Positions 55,410 to 63,970 of a DNA stretch of 64,000 nt are shown piece after piece (within the stretch, counting starts at the first letter, position 1; each line of letters starts with the position of its first letter). This DNA is from Solirubrobacter deserti. GTDB lineage: Bacteria > Actinomycetota > Thermoleophilia > Solirubrobacterales > Solirubrobacteraceae. The position numbers were made by a program, and so were the translations under genes. The stretch spans positions 620,001 to 684,000 of the forward strand of contig NZ_QPKJ02000004.1 in the NCBI RefSeq assembly GCF_003344625.1. The letters are read 5' to 3'. The notes below the pieces were generated by a model. The model had not been told where the DNA came from. It did not search any database and worked only from the letters and a program-made list of their open reading frames with translations.

Positions 55410-56161
55410 GGCTGCAGCCCCAGCGCGGTAAGCGCCCGCTCGCGCAGCTGCACCACGGCGGCGTCCGTGCGTACCCGCGGCCGCGGCAGCGCGACCTCGA
55501 GCACGGACACCACCCGCGCCGGCCGCGGCGAGAGCAGCACGATGCGGTCGGCGAGCAGCACCGCCTCTTCCACGTCGTGCGTGACCAGCAGCACCGTGCG
55601 CGGGTCCCGCGCGAGCGCCTCGGCCAACCACGTCTGCGCCTGCGCGCGGGTCAGCGCGTCGAGCGCCCCGAACGGCTCATCAAGGCACAGCAGCGGCCGT
55701 CCAGCGAGCAGCGTGCGCAGGAACGCGACGCGCTGGCGCATGCCGCCACTCAAGGCCGCCGGTCGCGTCTTCTCGAACCCCTCGAGCCCGAAGCGCACGA
55801 AGTGCGAGTGCGCCGCGGCCCGCGCGGCCGCCTTCGACGCGCCACCCACCCGCAGCGCGAGCGCCGCGTTGTCGAGCGCGCTCAGCCACGGCAGCAGCCC
55901 GTCGCGCTGCGGCATCAGCGAGGCTTCCGGAGCATCCACGGTTCCCGCGTCCGCCGCGTCCAGCCCGCAGACGATCGACAGCAGCGTGGACTTCCCGCAC
56001 CCGCTCGGCCCGACCACCGCGACGACCTCACCCGCCGCCGCCCGCAGGTCCACGCCGTCGAGCGCGACGACGTCCCCGTACGCCTTGCGCACACCGGACA
56101 CGGTCACCCCGGCTTGAACACGAAGAGGCTCCGTCGACGGAGCCTCGACTTCAGTCTGCAT
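55406..56161 (-). CDS. thiZ: ABC transporter ATPase, thiamine precursor type
   Basis: A 251-residue nucleotide-binding subunit. Walker A is GPSGCGKST, the Q-loop MPQRDGLLPW, the signature LSGGMRQRVAFLRTL, Walker B LLCLDEPFGALDALTR and the switch His VTHDVEEAV, the SsuB/TauB/ThiZ pattern. It is the first gene of the three-gene transporter operon. The ATG at 56161 lies directly after the TPP riboswitch, whose 3' strand contains the ribosome binding site. Confidence 0.9.
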   Translation of the reverse strand: MQTEVEAPSTEPLRVQAGVTVSGVRKAYGDVVALDGVDLRAAAGEVVAVVGPSGCGKSTLLSIVCGLDAADAGTVDAPEASLMPQRDGLLPWLSALDNAALALRVGGASKAAARAAAHSHFVRFGLEGFEKTRPAALSGGMRQRVAFLRTLLAGRPLLCLDEPFGALDALTRAQAQTWLAEALARDPRTVLLVTHDVEEAVLLADRIVLLSPRPARVVSVLEVALPRPRVRTDAAVVQLRERALTALGLQP

Positions 56162-56164
56162 CCG

Positions 56165-56252
56165 CTCCCTCCGCGGGCATTACCCCGACCAGGTTCTAAG
56201 GGTCAGCGCCGGTGCGGGGCGCTATCTCAGCCGGGCGATCCTCCCAGCCCCC
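56165..56252 (-). promoter_or_regulatory. TPP riboswitch (THI box)
   Basis: Read on the minus strand, the conserved parts appear in order: GGGAGGATCGCCC, GGCTGAGATA, ACCCTTAGAACCTGGTC, GGGGTAATGCCCGCGGAGGG. These are the pyrimidine-sensor and pyrophosphate-sensor cores of the TPP aptamer. The closing GGAGGGAG sits a few bases before the ATG of the ATPase gene and doubles as its ribosome binding site, so ligand binding probably hides the site and shuts off translation. Confidence 0.93.
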
Positions 56253-56293
56253 CTGTTTGACGAAAAACGCCCGCATAGCCTACCGTGGCGCCG

Positions 56294-56728
56294 ATGCTCC
56301 CCGACCGGCTCCGAGAAGCGTTCGACTGGATGGAGACCGTGGTCGCGCTGCCGCCCGCGACCGCGGTGGAGGTCGAGTGCCCGCTCGTGCACCGGCTCTA
56401 CACCACGCGCGAGTGGGAGCAGACGCGCCCGATGCTCGCCGACGACTTCGTCCTCATCGGCCCCAACGGCGGCCGTGCCGGCCTCGACGCGCTGCGCCGC
56501 ACGAACGAGCTGATGGCCGGCGCCTACGAGGACCTGCACGCCGAGATCGAGACCGTCGTGTCCGACCCGGCCGCGCCGCGCGTGCTCTACGTGCGCGACC
56601 ACTCGCGCGGTCGCGCGAAGGACTCCGGCGAGCGGCTCGACGTGCGCGCCTGGTCGCGCGTCGTGCTCACCGAGGACGGCACGCAGGTCCGCGAGCTCGG
56701 ACCATCCAGCGTCATCAACCGCGCATGA
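56294..56728 (+). CDS. NTF2-like/SnoaL-fold protein
   Basis: A protein of about 144 residues with the cone-shaped NTF2-like fold by pattern: helix region ECPLVHRLYTTREWEQTRPM, strand LADDFVLIGPNGGRAG, and long strands RVLYVRDHS and DVRAWSRVVLTEDGTQVREL. Such proteins are small hydrolases, isomerases or binding proteins; the ligand is unknown. ATG 56294 may be leaderless: TTGACG (56257-56262) and a weak TACCGT (56281) place transcription start near it. GTG 56285 is an alternative start. It is divergent from the thiamine operon. Confidence 0.65.
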   Translation: MLPDRLREAFDWMETVVALPPATAVEVECPLVHRLYTTREWEQTRPMLADDFVLIGPNGGRAGLDALRRTNELMAGAYEDLHAEIETVVSDPAAPRVLYVRDHSRGRAKDSGERLDVRAWSRVVLTEDGTQVRELGPSSVINRA

Positions 56729-56746
56729 GAGATACCGTCCCGGTCC

Positions 56747-57844
56747 GTGGACTGGGACGCCGAAGGACTCTGCGAAGGGCTCGAGGACGACCGCGCGCGT
56801 GAGGCGCGCCGGCGCCTGCTCGACGAGCTGCACGAGCAGGGGATGGACGTCGAGGAGCTGCGGCGCGTCGTGGCCGAGGACAAGCTCGTGCTCGCGCCCG
56901 TCGCGCGGGCGCTGAGCTCGGAGGCGCGTTACACCGCGCGCGAGATCGCCGAGCAGGCCGGAATCGAGCTGGAGATGTTCACCGCCAGCCGGCGGGCACT
57001 GGGCCTCCCGACCCCCGGCGATGACGAGCGCGTGTACGGCGAGAAGGACCTGGAGGCCGCGCGCCTGGGCACGGCACACCGGCAAGCTGGCTTCGCCGAC
57101 GAGGACGCCCTCGAGGTCGCGCGCGTGCTCGGCCAGGGCATGGCGCGCTACGCCGAGTCCACCCGCGCGCTGGTCGCCCGCACGTTCCTGGAGCCGGGGC
57201 TGGACGAGTACGAGCTCGCGCACCGCTACCGGGTCGTCGCCGAGCAGCTGATGCCGCTCGCCGGCCCGTGGCTGGAGCACGTCTTCGCGCTCCACCTGCA
57301 GCAGGTGCTGCGCTCCGACGCGCTCACGCAGGAGCAGCGCCGCTCCGGCCGGCTGGACGACACCCAGCAGGCCGTCGTCGCCTTCGCCGACCTGGTCGGC
57401 TTCACCGAGCTCGGCGAGCAGCTGCCGGTCGAGGAGCTGGGCAGCGTCGCGGGGCGGCTCTCACACCTGGCGGGCGAGGCGCTCGAACCGTCCGTCAAGC
57501 TCGTGAAGCTGATCGGCGACGCGGTCATGCTCGTCGCGCCCGAGCCGGAGCCGATGCTCGAGAGCACACTCCGGCTCGTGGAGATCGCCGAGCGCGACGA
57601 GAACTACCCGCCGCTGCGCGCCGGCGTCGCCTGCGGCCAGGCCGTGCACCGCTGGGGCGACTGGTTCGGCACGCCGGTGAACCTGGCGAGCCGCCTGACC
57701 GCCAAGGCGCGCCCGTCCACGGTGCTGGTCTCCGCCGAGATCCGCGACTCCGTCAACGACGGCTTCGAGTTCTCCGACGCGGGCCGCAAGCGCCTCAAGG
57801 GCTTCTCGGCGCCGGTGCACGCGTACCGAGCTCGGCGCGTCTGA
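56747..57844 (+). CDS. class III adenylate cyclase with Rv1264-like regulatory domain
   Basis: A 365-residue soluble cyclase that makes cAMP. The N-terminal half (about 1-195) looks like the helical autoinhibitory domain of Mycobacterium tuberculosis Rv1264, which senses pH. The catalytic domain (205-365) keeps all key residues: metal Asp215 (AFADLVGFT) and Asp258 (KLIGDAV), adenine-specifying Lys254 and Asp305 (WGDWFGTP), and transition-state Asn312 and Arg316 (VNLASR). It should therefore be active. GTG at 56747 starts it. The 3' end overlaps the convergent HAD gene by 50 bases. Confidence 0.88.
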   Translation: MDWDAEGLCEGLEDDRAREARRRLLDELHEQGMDVEELRRVVAEDKLVLAPVARALSSEARYTAREIAEQAGIELEMFTASRRALGLPTPGDDERVYGEKDLEAARLGTAHRQAGFADEDALEVARVLGQGMARYAESTRALVARTFLEPGLDEYELAHRYRVVAEQLMPLAGPWLEHVFALHLQQVLRSDALTQEQRRSGRLDDTQQAVVAFADLVGFTELGEQLPVEELGSVAGRLSHLAGEALEPSVKLVKLIGDAVMLVAPEPEPMLESTLRLVEIAERDENYPPLRAGVACGQAVHRWGDWFGTPVNLASRLTAKARPSTVLVSAEIRDSVNDGFEFSDAGRKRLKGFSAPVHAYRARRV

Positions 57845-58427
57845 CCTCGTCCATCGAGCCGTAGACGGCGTCCGCCGCCGACAGGTCCTCGGGCGCGTGC
57901 GACGTCGTGACGGCGACCACGCGCATCCCGGCGGCCCGCGCCGCCGCGATGCCCGCGGGCGCGTCCTCGATCACGAGGCACGTGTCCGACTCGGCGTTCA
58001 TCGCCGCCGCGGCCTTCAGGTACGGCTCCGGGTCCGGCTTGCCGCGGGTGATGTCGTCGGCGGAGATCAGCACCTCGGGGATCGGATGGCCGACCGCGCG
58101 CAGCCGCCCGAGCGCGAGCTCTCGCCCGCCGGACGTCGCGATCGCCCACCGCGGCGCGGCCTCGATGCACTCGCGCGCGCCCGGGATCGCCCGCAGTGCG
58201 CCCTCCTCGGCCATCTCGTAGGCCGTGATGGTCGCGACCTCGGCCTCGACGTCCAGCGCGGGCGCGAACTCGGCGACGAGCTCGCGCCCCGGGCGCCCGT
58301 GCAGGACCGGCCGCAGCGCGCCCCAGTCGACGTTCCGCTCACCGGCCCACCGGCGCCATGAGGCCTCGACGACGGGCGCGGACTCGACCAGCACGCCGTC
58401 GAGGTCGAAGATCACCACCTCACGCAT
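57795..58427 (-). CDS. HAD-family hydrolase (beta-phosphoglucomutase-like)
   Basis: A 210-residue haloacid-dehalogenase-type phosphatase. Motif I is VVIFDLDGVLVES (nucleophile Asp10, acid Asp12), motif II ATSGG, and motif III/IV GKPDPEPYLKAAAAM with VIEDAPAGIAAARAAGM. The helical cap follows motif I. The pattern is that of sugar-phosphate phosphatases or beta-phosphoglucomutase relatives; the substrate is unknown. Its ATG overlaps the stop of the VWA gene by eight bases, which makes it the third gene of the MoxR-VWA operon. Confidence 0.85.
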   Translation of the reverse strand: MREVVIFDLDGVLVESAPVVEASWRRWAGERNVDWGALRPVLHGRPGRELVAEFAPALDVEAEVATITAYEMAEEGALRAIPGARECIEAAPRWAIATSGGRELALGRLRAVGHPIPEVLISADDITRGKPDPEPYLKAAAAMNAESDTCLVIEDAPAGIAAARAAGMRVVAVTTSHAPEDLSAADAVYGSMDEVRRAELGTRAPAPRSP

Positions 58428-59793
58428 GCATCGGGCGCGTGAGCGCCTTGACGAAGTCCTCGAGCTGCTTCGTGGTCCAGCACTCGTGCGCTTCGCAGTA
58501 GGGCTCGTAGGCGGAGATCACCGAGTCGCCGTAGTTCCAGTACAGGCGCGGCTCCGGGTTCAGCCAGAACGTGCGGCCGGCGCGCTCGGCCACCCGGGCG
58601 AAGATGTCCGCGCGCGGGTCGCGGCCGTTGGTGCGCGCGTCGCCGAGCACGATCACCGTCGCGCGCGGGTGCAGGTCGTCCTCGACCTGCTCGAGGAACT
58701 CGCGCCACACGCGGCCGTAGTCGGTGTAGCCGGACACGTCGGCCACGCCGGCGTCCTTGGAGATCGCGTCGCTCACGGCCTTGAAGGAGCGCTCGGTGGC
58801 GAACACGTCCGTCACCTCCGAGATGCGCTCGACGAACACGAACGAGCGCATGCGCCGGAACGAGTCGTGCAGGGCGTGCAGCACGCTCAGGAAGAACACG
58901 CTCGCGCTCGTCACCGAAGTCGACACGTCGCAGAGCACGTACAGCTCGGGCCGGCGCGGGCGCTTGGGCTTGTACTTCAACACGACCGGCACGCCGCCCG
59001 TCTCCAGCGAGGCGCGCATGGTCCGGCGCACGTCCACGTGCGCGTGCCGCTTGTTCCCGCGCGCCTGATGACCCTGCGTCGCGAGCCGACGCTTGAGCTG
59101 CATGACGACCCGGTGCACGGCCGCGAGGTCCTGCGCGGGCCCACTCGGCAACGCGCGGTCGAGCTCGTTCAGCGGCCGCGCCGCCGGGAGCGTCTGCGTG
59201 CGCTCGATCTGCGCACGCTCGAGCTCGCGCCGCAGCAGCGTCTCGAAGCGCCGGATCTGCTCGCGCGTGAGCGGGAACTCGACCGAAGCGCCCTCGCCCT
59301 TGGCGAGCTGCCCCGGCTCCGATTTCAGGCCAAGCGCGCGCCGGATCCGCTGGACGTCGACGCCGAGTACGCCCGAGCCCTGCCCCTGACGGCCGAAGGC
59401 CGCGATCGCCAGCCGCGCCAGGTCGCGCAGCGCCGCCTCGTCGCCGGCCCGAATCGCCTCCATGATCTGCTCGCGCAGGGCCTCATAGTCGATGCGCTCG
59501 GCCCCTTCCTCCGACAGGCCGCCGCCCGGCGCGTCCGCCTCGCGGATGCCGGCCTGCAGCGCGGCGCCCTCGGTCGCGCGGAAGAAGTAGCGCTCGAACA
59601 CGAGCTCGAACACGCGCCGGTCGTCCGGCGACTTGGCCAGCGTCGCGGCCAGCGCCTCGCGGAACGGGCCAGGGGAGGTCCAGCCGACCTCGCCGAGCGC
59701 GGCGAACGCGTCGTTCAATTCCGACGTCCCGATCGCCACGCCCTCGCGGCGCAGCTCGTCGCCGAAGCCGACGAGATGCCGCGGCAGGCTCAT
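58420..59793 (-). CDS. VWA-domain protein, CoxE-like
   Basis: A 457-residue protein with a CoxE-type von Willebrand A domain at the C-terminus. The metal-ion-dependent adhesion site is LCDVSTSVTSASV, with the later Thr and Asp in SGYTDYGRVW and VIVLGDARTNG. The N-terminal 250 residues are helical and charged. CoxE proteins work with MoxR/CoxD ATPases as chaperones that insert metal or mature enzymes such as CO dehydrogenase. No such enzyme is encoded nearby, so the client is unknown. The ATG directly follows the MoxR stop. Confidence 0.88.
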   Translation of the reverse strand: MSLPRHLVGFGDELRREGVAIGTSELNDAFAALGEVGWTSPGPFREALAATLAKSPDDRRVFELVFERYFFRATEGAALQAGIREADAPGGGLSEEGAERIDYEALREQIMEAIRAGDEAALRDLARLAIAAFGRQGQGSGVLGVDVQRIRRALGLKSEPGQLAKGEGASVEFPLTREQIRRFETLLRRELERAQIERTQTLPAARPLNELDRALPSGPAQDLAAVHRVVMQLKRRLATQGHQARGNKRHAHVDVRRTMRASLETGGVPVVLKYKPKRPRRPELYVLCDVSTSVTSASVFFLSVLHALHDSFRRMRSFVFVERISEVTDVFATERSFKAVSDAISKDAGVADVSGYTDYGRVWREFLEQVEDDLHPRATVIVLGDARTNGRDPRADIFARVAERAGRTFWLNPEPRLYWNYGDSVISAYEPYCEAHECWTTKQLEDFVKALTRPMHA

Positions 59794-60663
59794 CTACGCC
59801 GCCAGCCGGACGCCGACCCGCTCCGCGACGGTGTCGAGGTCCGTGCGGTGCTTGACGATGATCGACATCGTCTCGCGGAACATCTGCTGGTCGATGTCCT
59901 CGGCGCCGAGCAGCAGCAGCGCGCGCGCCCAGTCGATCGACTCCGCGATCGACGGCGGCTTCTTGAGGTCGAGCTCGCGCACCATCCCGACGACCTCGAC
60001 CAGCCGCCGCGCGACCGTCTCCGGCAGCTCCGGCGCGTGCATCCGGACGATCTCCAGCTCGCGCTCGGCGTCCGGGTAGTCGAGCCACAGGTACAGGCAG
60101 CGGCGCTTCAAAGCCTCGGTCAGCTCTCGCGAGTTGTTGGAGGTGAGCAGCACGACCGGCATCGTGCGCGCCTCGACGCGCCCCAGCTCCGGGATCGTGA
60201 TCTGGAAGTCGCTCAGCAGCTCGAGCAGCATCGCCTCGAACTCCTGGTCGGTCTTGTCGATCTCGTCGATCAGCAGCACGACCGGCTCCTCGGAGGAGAT
60301 CGCCTGCAGCAGCGGGCGAGTGAGCAGGAACTCCTCGCCGAAGATGTCGTCCTGCACGGCCTGCCAGCCCGTGCCCTCCGCTTCGGCCTGGATCCGCAGC
60401 AGCTGCTTGCGGTAGTTCCACTCGTACAGCGCCTTGGCCTCGTCCAGGCCCTCGTAGCACTGTAGGCGGACCAGGTTGCGGCCGAGGTACTCGGCGAGCT
60501 TCTTGGCCAGCTCGGTCTTGCCGACGCCCGCTGGCCCTTCCACGAGCACGGGCTTGCCGAGCCGCGCGGCGAGGTAGGCCACCAGCGCCGTGGACTCGCC
60601 CGGGAGGTACCCGGCGGCCTGCAGGCCGCCCGAGACGTCGTCGACGGAGCCGGGAACGATCAC
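59794..60663 (-). CDS. MoxR-family AAA ATPase
   Basis: A 289-residue AAA+ ATPase. Walker A is EGPAGVGKTELAKKL (about 39-53), Walker B VVLLIDEIDK, sensor 1 LTSNNSREL, arginine finger in LKRRCLYLWLDYP. The GRNLVRLQCYEGLDEAKALY stretch is typical of MoxR/CoxD. It probably acts with the VWA protein encoded next, as a metal-center chaperone pair. It may start a three-gene operon; the TetR gene lies just upstream on the same strand, with five bases between. Confidence 0.9.
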   Translation of the reverse strand: MIVPGSVDDVSGGLQAAGYLPGESTALVAYLAARLGKPVLVEGPAGVGKTELAKKLAEYLGRNLVRLQCYEGLDEAKALYEWNYRKQLLRIQAEAEGTGWQAVQDDIFGEEFLLTRPLLQAISSEEPVVLLIDEIDKTDQEFEAMLLELLSDFQITIPELGRVEARTMPVVLLTSNNSRELTEALKRRCLYLWLDYPDAERELEIVRMHAPELPETVARRLVEVVGMVRELDLKKPPSIAESIDWARALLLLGAEDIDQQMFRETMSIIVKHRTDLDTVAERVGVRLAA

Positions 60664-60668
60664 CGAAC

Positions 60669-61256
60669 TCAGTCTATGAGGCGCGCGATGAGGTCCTCAT
60701 ACGCGGTGATCAGGGCGTCCAGCGACAGCCCACGGACGTGGCGGTGGTAGATGAACGTCGTCGCGGCGAGCGGAGCCATCAGCACGTCGGCGAGGTAGGG
60801 CGCGGAGTCGCCGCAGTCGGCCTCGCGGAGCAGCAGCGTGAGGTGCGTGCGGTAGAGCGTGTAGACCGTGCTGATCAGCCGCACGCTCTCCGTGCCCTCG
60901 GCGTGGCGCACGAGCGCGGAGTGGCGCTCGAGGAAGCGCAGATAGGCGATCCCGAACGCGATCAGCCGCTGACGCGCGGGGGCGCCCGGGCCCAGCGGCG
61001 GCGCGCCGCGGATCATCTGCTCCTGCATCTCGGCCTCATAGGGGGAGATCACCGCGCGCGCGAGCCCTGCGCGGTCGCCGAAGCGGCGGAAGACCGTGCC
61101 CTTGCCGACGCCCGCCGCGGCTGCGACGGCCTCCATCGTCACGCCGTCCGGGTCCTCCTCGAACAACCGCTCGGCCGCCTCCAGCACGCGCTGGCGGTTG
61201 CGCGCGGCGTCCGCCCGCTCGGGCGGCTCGGCGTTCAGGACGGGGAGGGCGGTCAC
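60669..61256 (-). CDS. TetR-family repressor
   Basis: A 195-residue repressor. The helix-turn-helix is seen at RVLEAAERLFEEDPDGVTME, AVAAAAGVGKGTVFRRFGDR. A helical ligand-binding part with one Cys follows; the ligand is unknown. The GTG at 61256 faces the YceI gene. Two identical operator-like repeats lie in the gap (61274-61290 and 61318-61334), so it very likely represses the divergent YceI-reductase operon and itself. Confidence 0.9.
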   Translation of the reverse strand: MTALPVLNAEPPERADAARNRQRVLEAAERLFEEDPDGVTMEAVAAAAGVGKGTVFRRFGDRAGLARAVISPYEAEMQEQMIRGAPPLGPGAPARQRLIAFGIAYLRFLERHSALVRHAEGTESVRLISTVYTLYRTHLTLLLREADCGDSAPYLADVLMAPLAATTFIYHRHVRGLSLDALITAYEDLIARLID

Positions 61257-61273
61257 GCCTCAACATGATAACT

Positions 61274-61334
61274 GGACCACGGTCCACTTCCTGTGCTACG
61301 CTCCCTCCAACAGAAACGGACCACGGTCCACTTC
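61274..61334. promoter_or_regulatory. twin TetR-type operators and promoter of the YceI gene
   Basis: GGACCACGGTCCACTTC occurs twice as an exact 17-bp direct repeat, 61274-61290 and 61318-61334, 44 bp apart (about four helical turns). Each copy contains the inverted repeat GGACC-AC-GGTCC. Between them TGTGCTACGCT (61292-61302) resembles an extended -10, with the first repeat over the -35. Binding to both would cover the promoter and the start of the transcript. Confidence 0.75.
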
Positions 61335-61346
61335 GAGAGGAACACC

Positions 61347-61895
61347 ATGACCGCCATCGCCACGAATCCCGTCCCCACCAACTCGACCTGGACCGTGGAT
61401 CCGGTCCACTCGAACGTCGGCTTCGCCGTCAAGCACATGATCGTCTCGACCTTCCGCGGCCGGTTCGAGGACTACGACGCCACGCTCACGGCGGCCGAGG
61501 ACGGCACGCTGCGACTGACCGGCCGCGTCGCCGCGAGCTCGATCGTCGTCAAGGACCCCAACCTCGCCGCCCACCTGCAGAGCCCCGAGTTCTTCGACAC
61601 CGAGCGCACGCCGGACATCACGTTCGACTCCACGCTCGTCCGGGCCGAGAACGGCGAGCTGATCGTCGACGGCGAGCTCACCATCAAGGGCGTCACCCGC
61701 CCGATCGAGGCGCGCGGCACGATCACCGAGCCGGCCGTCACCTTCGACGACCTCGAGAAGATCGGCGTCGAGCTCGAGGCGATCGTCGACCGCACCGAGT
61801 ACGGCCTCAACTGGAACGCGCCGCTGCCCAAGGGCGGCTTCGCGCTCGCCAACGAGGTCAAGCTGGTGGCCACCCTCGAGCTCGCACGCGCGTAA
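61347..61895 (+). CDS. YceI-family protein
   Basis: A 182-residue lipocalin-like protein that binds isoprenoid-like or other amphiphilic ligands in this family. Family blocks are STWTVDPVHSNVGFAVKHMI, LRLTGRVAASSIVV, HLQSPEFFDTERTPDITFDS and GELTIKGVTRPI. No signal peptide is seen, so it is probably cytoplasmic. The ATG at 61347 follows GAGAGGAAC; the frame extends upstream through the operator and is not used. Expression is likely repressed by the divergent TetR protein. Confidence 0.93.
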   Translation: MTAIATNPVPTNSTWTVDPVHSNVGFAVKHMIVSTFRGRFEDYDATLTAAEDGTLRLTGRVAASSIVVKDPNLAAHLQSPEFFDTERTPDITFDSTLVRAENGELIVDGELTIKGVTRPIEARGTITEPAVTFDDLEKIGVELEAIVDRTEYGLNWNAPLPKGGFALANEVKLVATLELARA

Positions 61896-61902
61896 GGAAG
61901 CC

Positions 61903-62463
61903 ATGAAGGTCCTCGGTCTCTCCGGCAGCCTTCGCGCCGGCTCCCACAACGCCAAGCTCCTCCGGGCGGCAGGCGACCTGCTGCCGCCGGAGGCCGACCT
62001 GACCATCTTCGACGGCCTCAAGGCCATCCCGCCCTTCGACGAGGACGACGAGCACACGCGCCCGGACGCCGTTCAGGCGCTCTTCGACGCGATCGCCGAG
62101 TCGGACGCCGTGCTCGTCGCCACGCCCGAGTACAACCACTCGATCCCGGGCCAGCTCAAGAACGCGCTCGACTGGCTGTCCCGGCCCCTGGCCGAGTCGC
62201 CGCTGCGCAACAAGCCCGCTGCGGTGGTCGGTACCTCGACCGGCCTGTTCGGCGCCGTCTGGGCGCAGGCCGAGGCGCGCAAGGTACTGACCGCGATCGG
62301 CGCCCGCGTGCTGGACCGTGAGCTGCCCATCGGCTTCGCCGACGACGCCTTCCACGAGGGAGGCCTGGCCGATCCCGATCAGGCCCTCGCGCTTGCGGGC
62401 ATCCTCGCCGAGCTCGCCGGCGAGGCCAAGCCGGCCGCTAGGCCAGCTCTAGCTGCTTCGTGA
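61903..62463 (+). CDS. NAD(P)H-dependent FMN reductase
   Basis: A 186-residue flavodoxin-like reductase of the NADPH-dependent FMN reductase family (azoreductase/quinone reductase type). The FMN phosphate loop is [20 protein letters not shown], and the second loop is [20 protein letters not shown]. It lies seven bases after the YceI stop, so the two form a TetR-controlled operon, possibly for stress by quinones or electrophiles. Its last 26 bases overlap the convergent chemoreceptor gene. Confidence 0.92.
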   Translation: MKVLGLSGSLRAGSHNAKLLRAAGDLLPPEADLTIFDGLKAIPPFDEDDEHTRPDAVQALFDAIAESDAVLVATPEYNHSIPGQLKNALDWLSRPLAESPLRNKPAAVVGTSTGLFGAVWAQAEARKVLTAIGARVLDRELPIGFADDAFHEGGLADPDQALALAGILAELAGEAKPAARPALAAS

Positions 62464-63970
62464 GCTCGGACAGCGCCTCGGACTGGCTCGAGAGCTGCGC
62501 CACGGAGGAGACGATCTCCTGCGTCGCCGCGTTGGTCTGCTGCGTCGTCGCCGACATCTGCTCGGCCGACGCAGCGGTCTCCTCGGCGTAGGCGGCGATG
62601 TCGGTCGTGAACTGGCTCATGCCACCGAGGCCGAGCGTGATGCGGCCGACGGCGCCGTCGATCTCCTCCAGCGCCGTGCGGGCGCGGTCCGAGGCCTCGG
62701 TGCCCGCGTGCGTGCGGTTGGCGGCGTCGCGGACGAGCTCCACGGCGTCGTTGGTCTCGGCCTGGATCCCGGCGATGATCCCACCCGCGTTGGCCGCGGA
62801 CTGGGCGGCGCGCTCGGCGAGCTGACGCACCTCGTCGGCCACCACGGCGAAGCCCTTGCCGGTCTCACCCGCGCGGGCGGCCTCGATCGCGGCGTTCAGC
62901 GCGAGCAGGTTCGTCTGGCGCGCGATCTCCTGGATGGCCTCGACGATCCCGCCGACCTGCTCGGAGCGACCGGCGAGCGCGGTGATCGCCGTCGCGGCCT
63001 CCTCGATGCGGCCACGCGCGTCGTTGAGGGAGGCGGTCGCCTCCATCGCGGCGTCGATGCCGTTGCGCGAGAGATCGGTGGCGCCGGTCGCGGCCGCGGA
63101 GGCCTCGTCGACGGCCTGGCGACCCTGCTGGGCGATGTCGGCCTGGCGCGCCGCGCCCTCGGCGACCCGCTGCGCACTCAGCGCGAGCTCGTTGACGGCC
63201 TGGCCCGTCTCGCCCAGCGAGCGGTCCATGCCCGAGCACATCTCCTGCACGACGAACGTGGAGTCGTTGAAGCTCTTGAGGGTGTCGTGCATGGTGTTGC
63301 GCACGTGGGCGAACAGGTCGGAGATGTCGCGCCCCGGGCCCGCCTCGCCCATCGTCTTGAGGTTCACGCCCATCGCGGTGAACGTGTCGTAGTAAAAGGA
63401 CTCGACGATCGCCTGCGAGTCGTAGTTGAAGACCCGGCTGACGGCGCGCTCGATGTCGGCGATGACCTTGTAGTCGACGCTTTCCGAGCTGCGGCCGAAG
63501 CTCTTCTTGCTCACGCGCGCGGGCTCGGGCACGTCGGCCAGCATCGCCTCGTGGACAAGGTCCACGAACACGGGGTAGGTGCCGAGGAACCACTTCAGCG
63601 GCAGGTTGATGCGGCTGTGCAGCGCACCGACGCCCAGCAGACCTTCGAAGTAGGCGACGCCGAAGCCGCCCGGCTTGCCCGCCTCGCTGAAGATGGCCTT
63701 GAAGTGGCCGGCCTGCGCCGCGCCCCAGCCGCGCTGGAGGTCGGACACGCGCATGCCCTTGCCGTTGGCGTAGTCGGTCAGGAACTGGCCGGAGGAGCTG
63801 TGGCCGAAGGTGTGCTCGGCGAGCTTGGCGCCGATGGCGTCGGCGTTGCGGGCCGCCCACGCCTGCATCCCGGAGAGCAACTCGAGCTCGGCGGCGGTCA
63901 TGCCCATGTAGGTGCGGCGCAGCTCGAGCCCACGCTCGTCGATCTGGTACAGGGTGGCGGAAAGGTTCAT
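62438..63970 (-). CDS. soluble globin-coupled methyl-accepting chemotaxis protein (HemAT-like)
   Basis: A 510-residue cytoplasmic chemoreceptor with no membrane helix. The N-terminal 1-180 is a protoglobin-type sensor; His118 ([17 protein letters not shown]) is the likely proximal heme ligand. The C-terminal signalling domain has the conserved tip [20 protein letters not shown] and [16 protein letters not shown], and flanking helices rich in Ala/Glu/Gln for methylation. It resembles HemAT, which senses oxygen. No CheA/CheW gene lies in the window. ATG at 63970 lies 30 bases from the window end. Confidence 0.92.
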   Translation of the reverse strand: MNLSATLYQIDERGLELRRTYMGMTAAELELLSGMQAWAARNADAIGAKLAEHTFGHSSSGQFLTDYANGKGMRVSDLQRGWGAAQAGHFKAIFSEAGKPGGFGVAYFEGLLGVGALHSRINLPLKWFLGTYPVFVDLVHEAMLADVPEPARVSKKSFGRSSESVDYKVIADIERAVSRVFNYDSQAIVESFYYDTFTAMGVNLKTMGEAGPGRDISDLFAHVRNTMHDTLKSFNDSTFVVQEMCSGMDRSLGETGQAVNELALSAQRVAEGAARQADIAQQGRQAVDEASAAATGATDLSRNGIDAAMEATASLNDARGRIEEAATAITALAGRSEQVGGIVEAIQEIARQTNLLALNAAIEAARAGETGKGFAVVADEVRQLAERAAQSAANAGGIIAGIQAETNDAVELVRDAANRTHAGTEASDRARTALEEIDGAVGRITLGLGGMSQFTTDIAAYAEETAASAEQMSATTQQTNAATQEIVSSVAQLSSQSEALSELTKQLELA

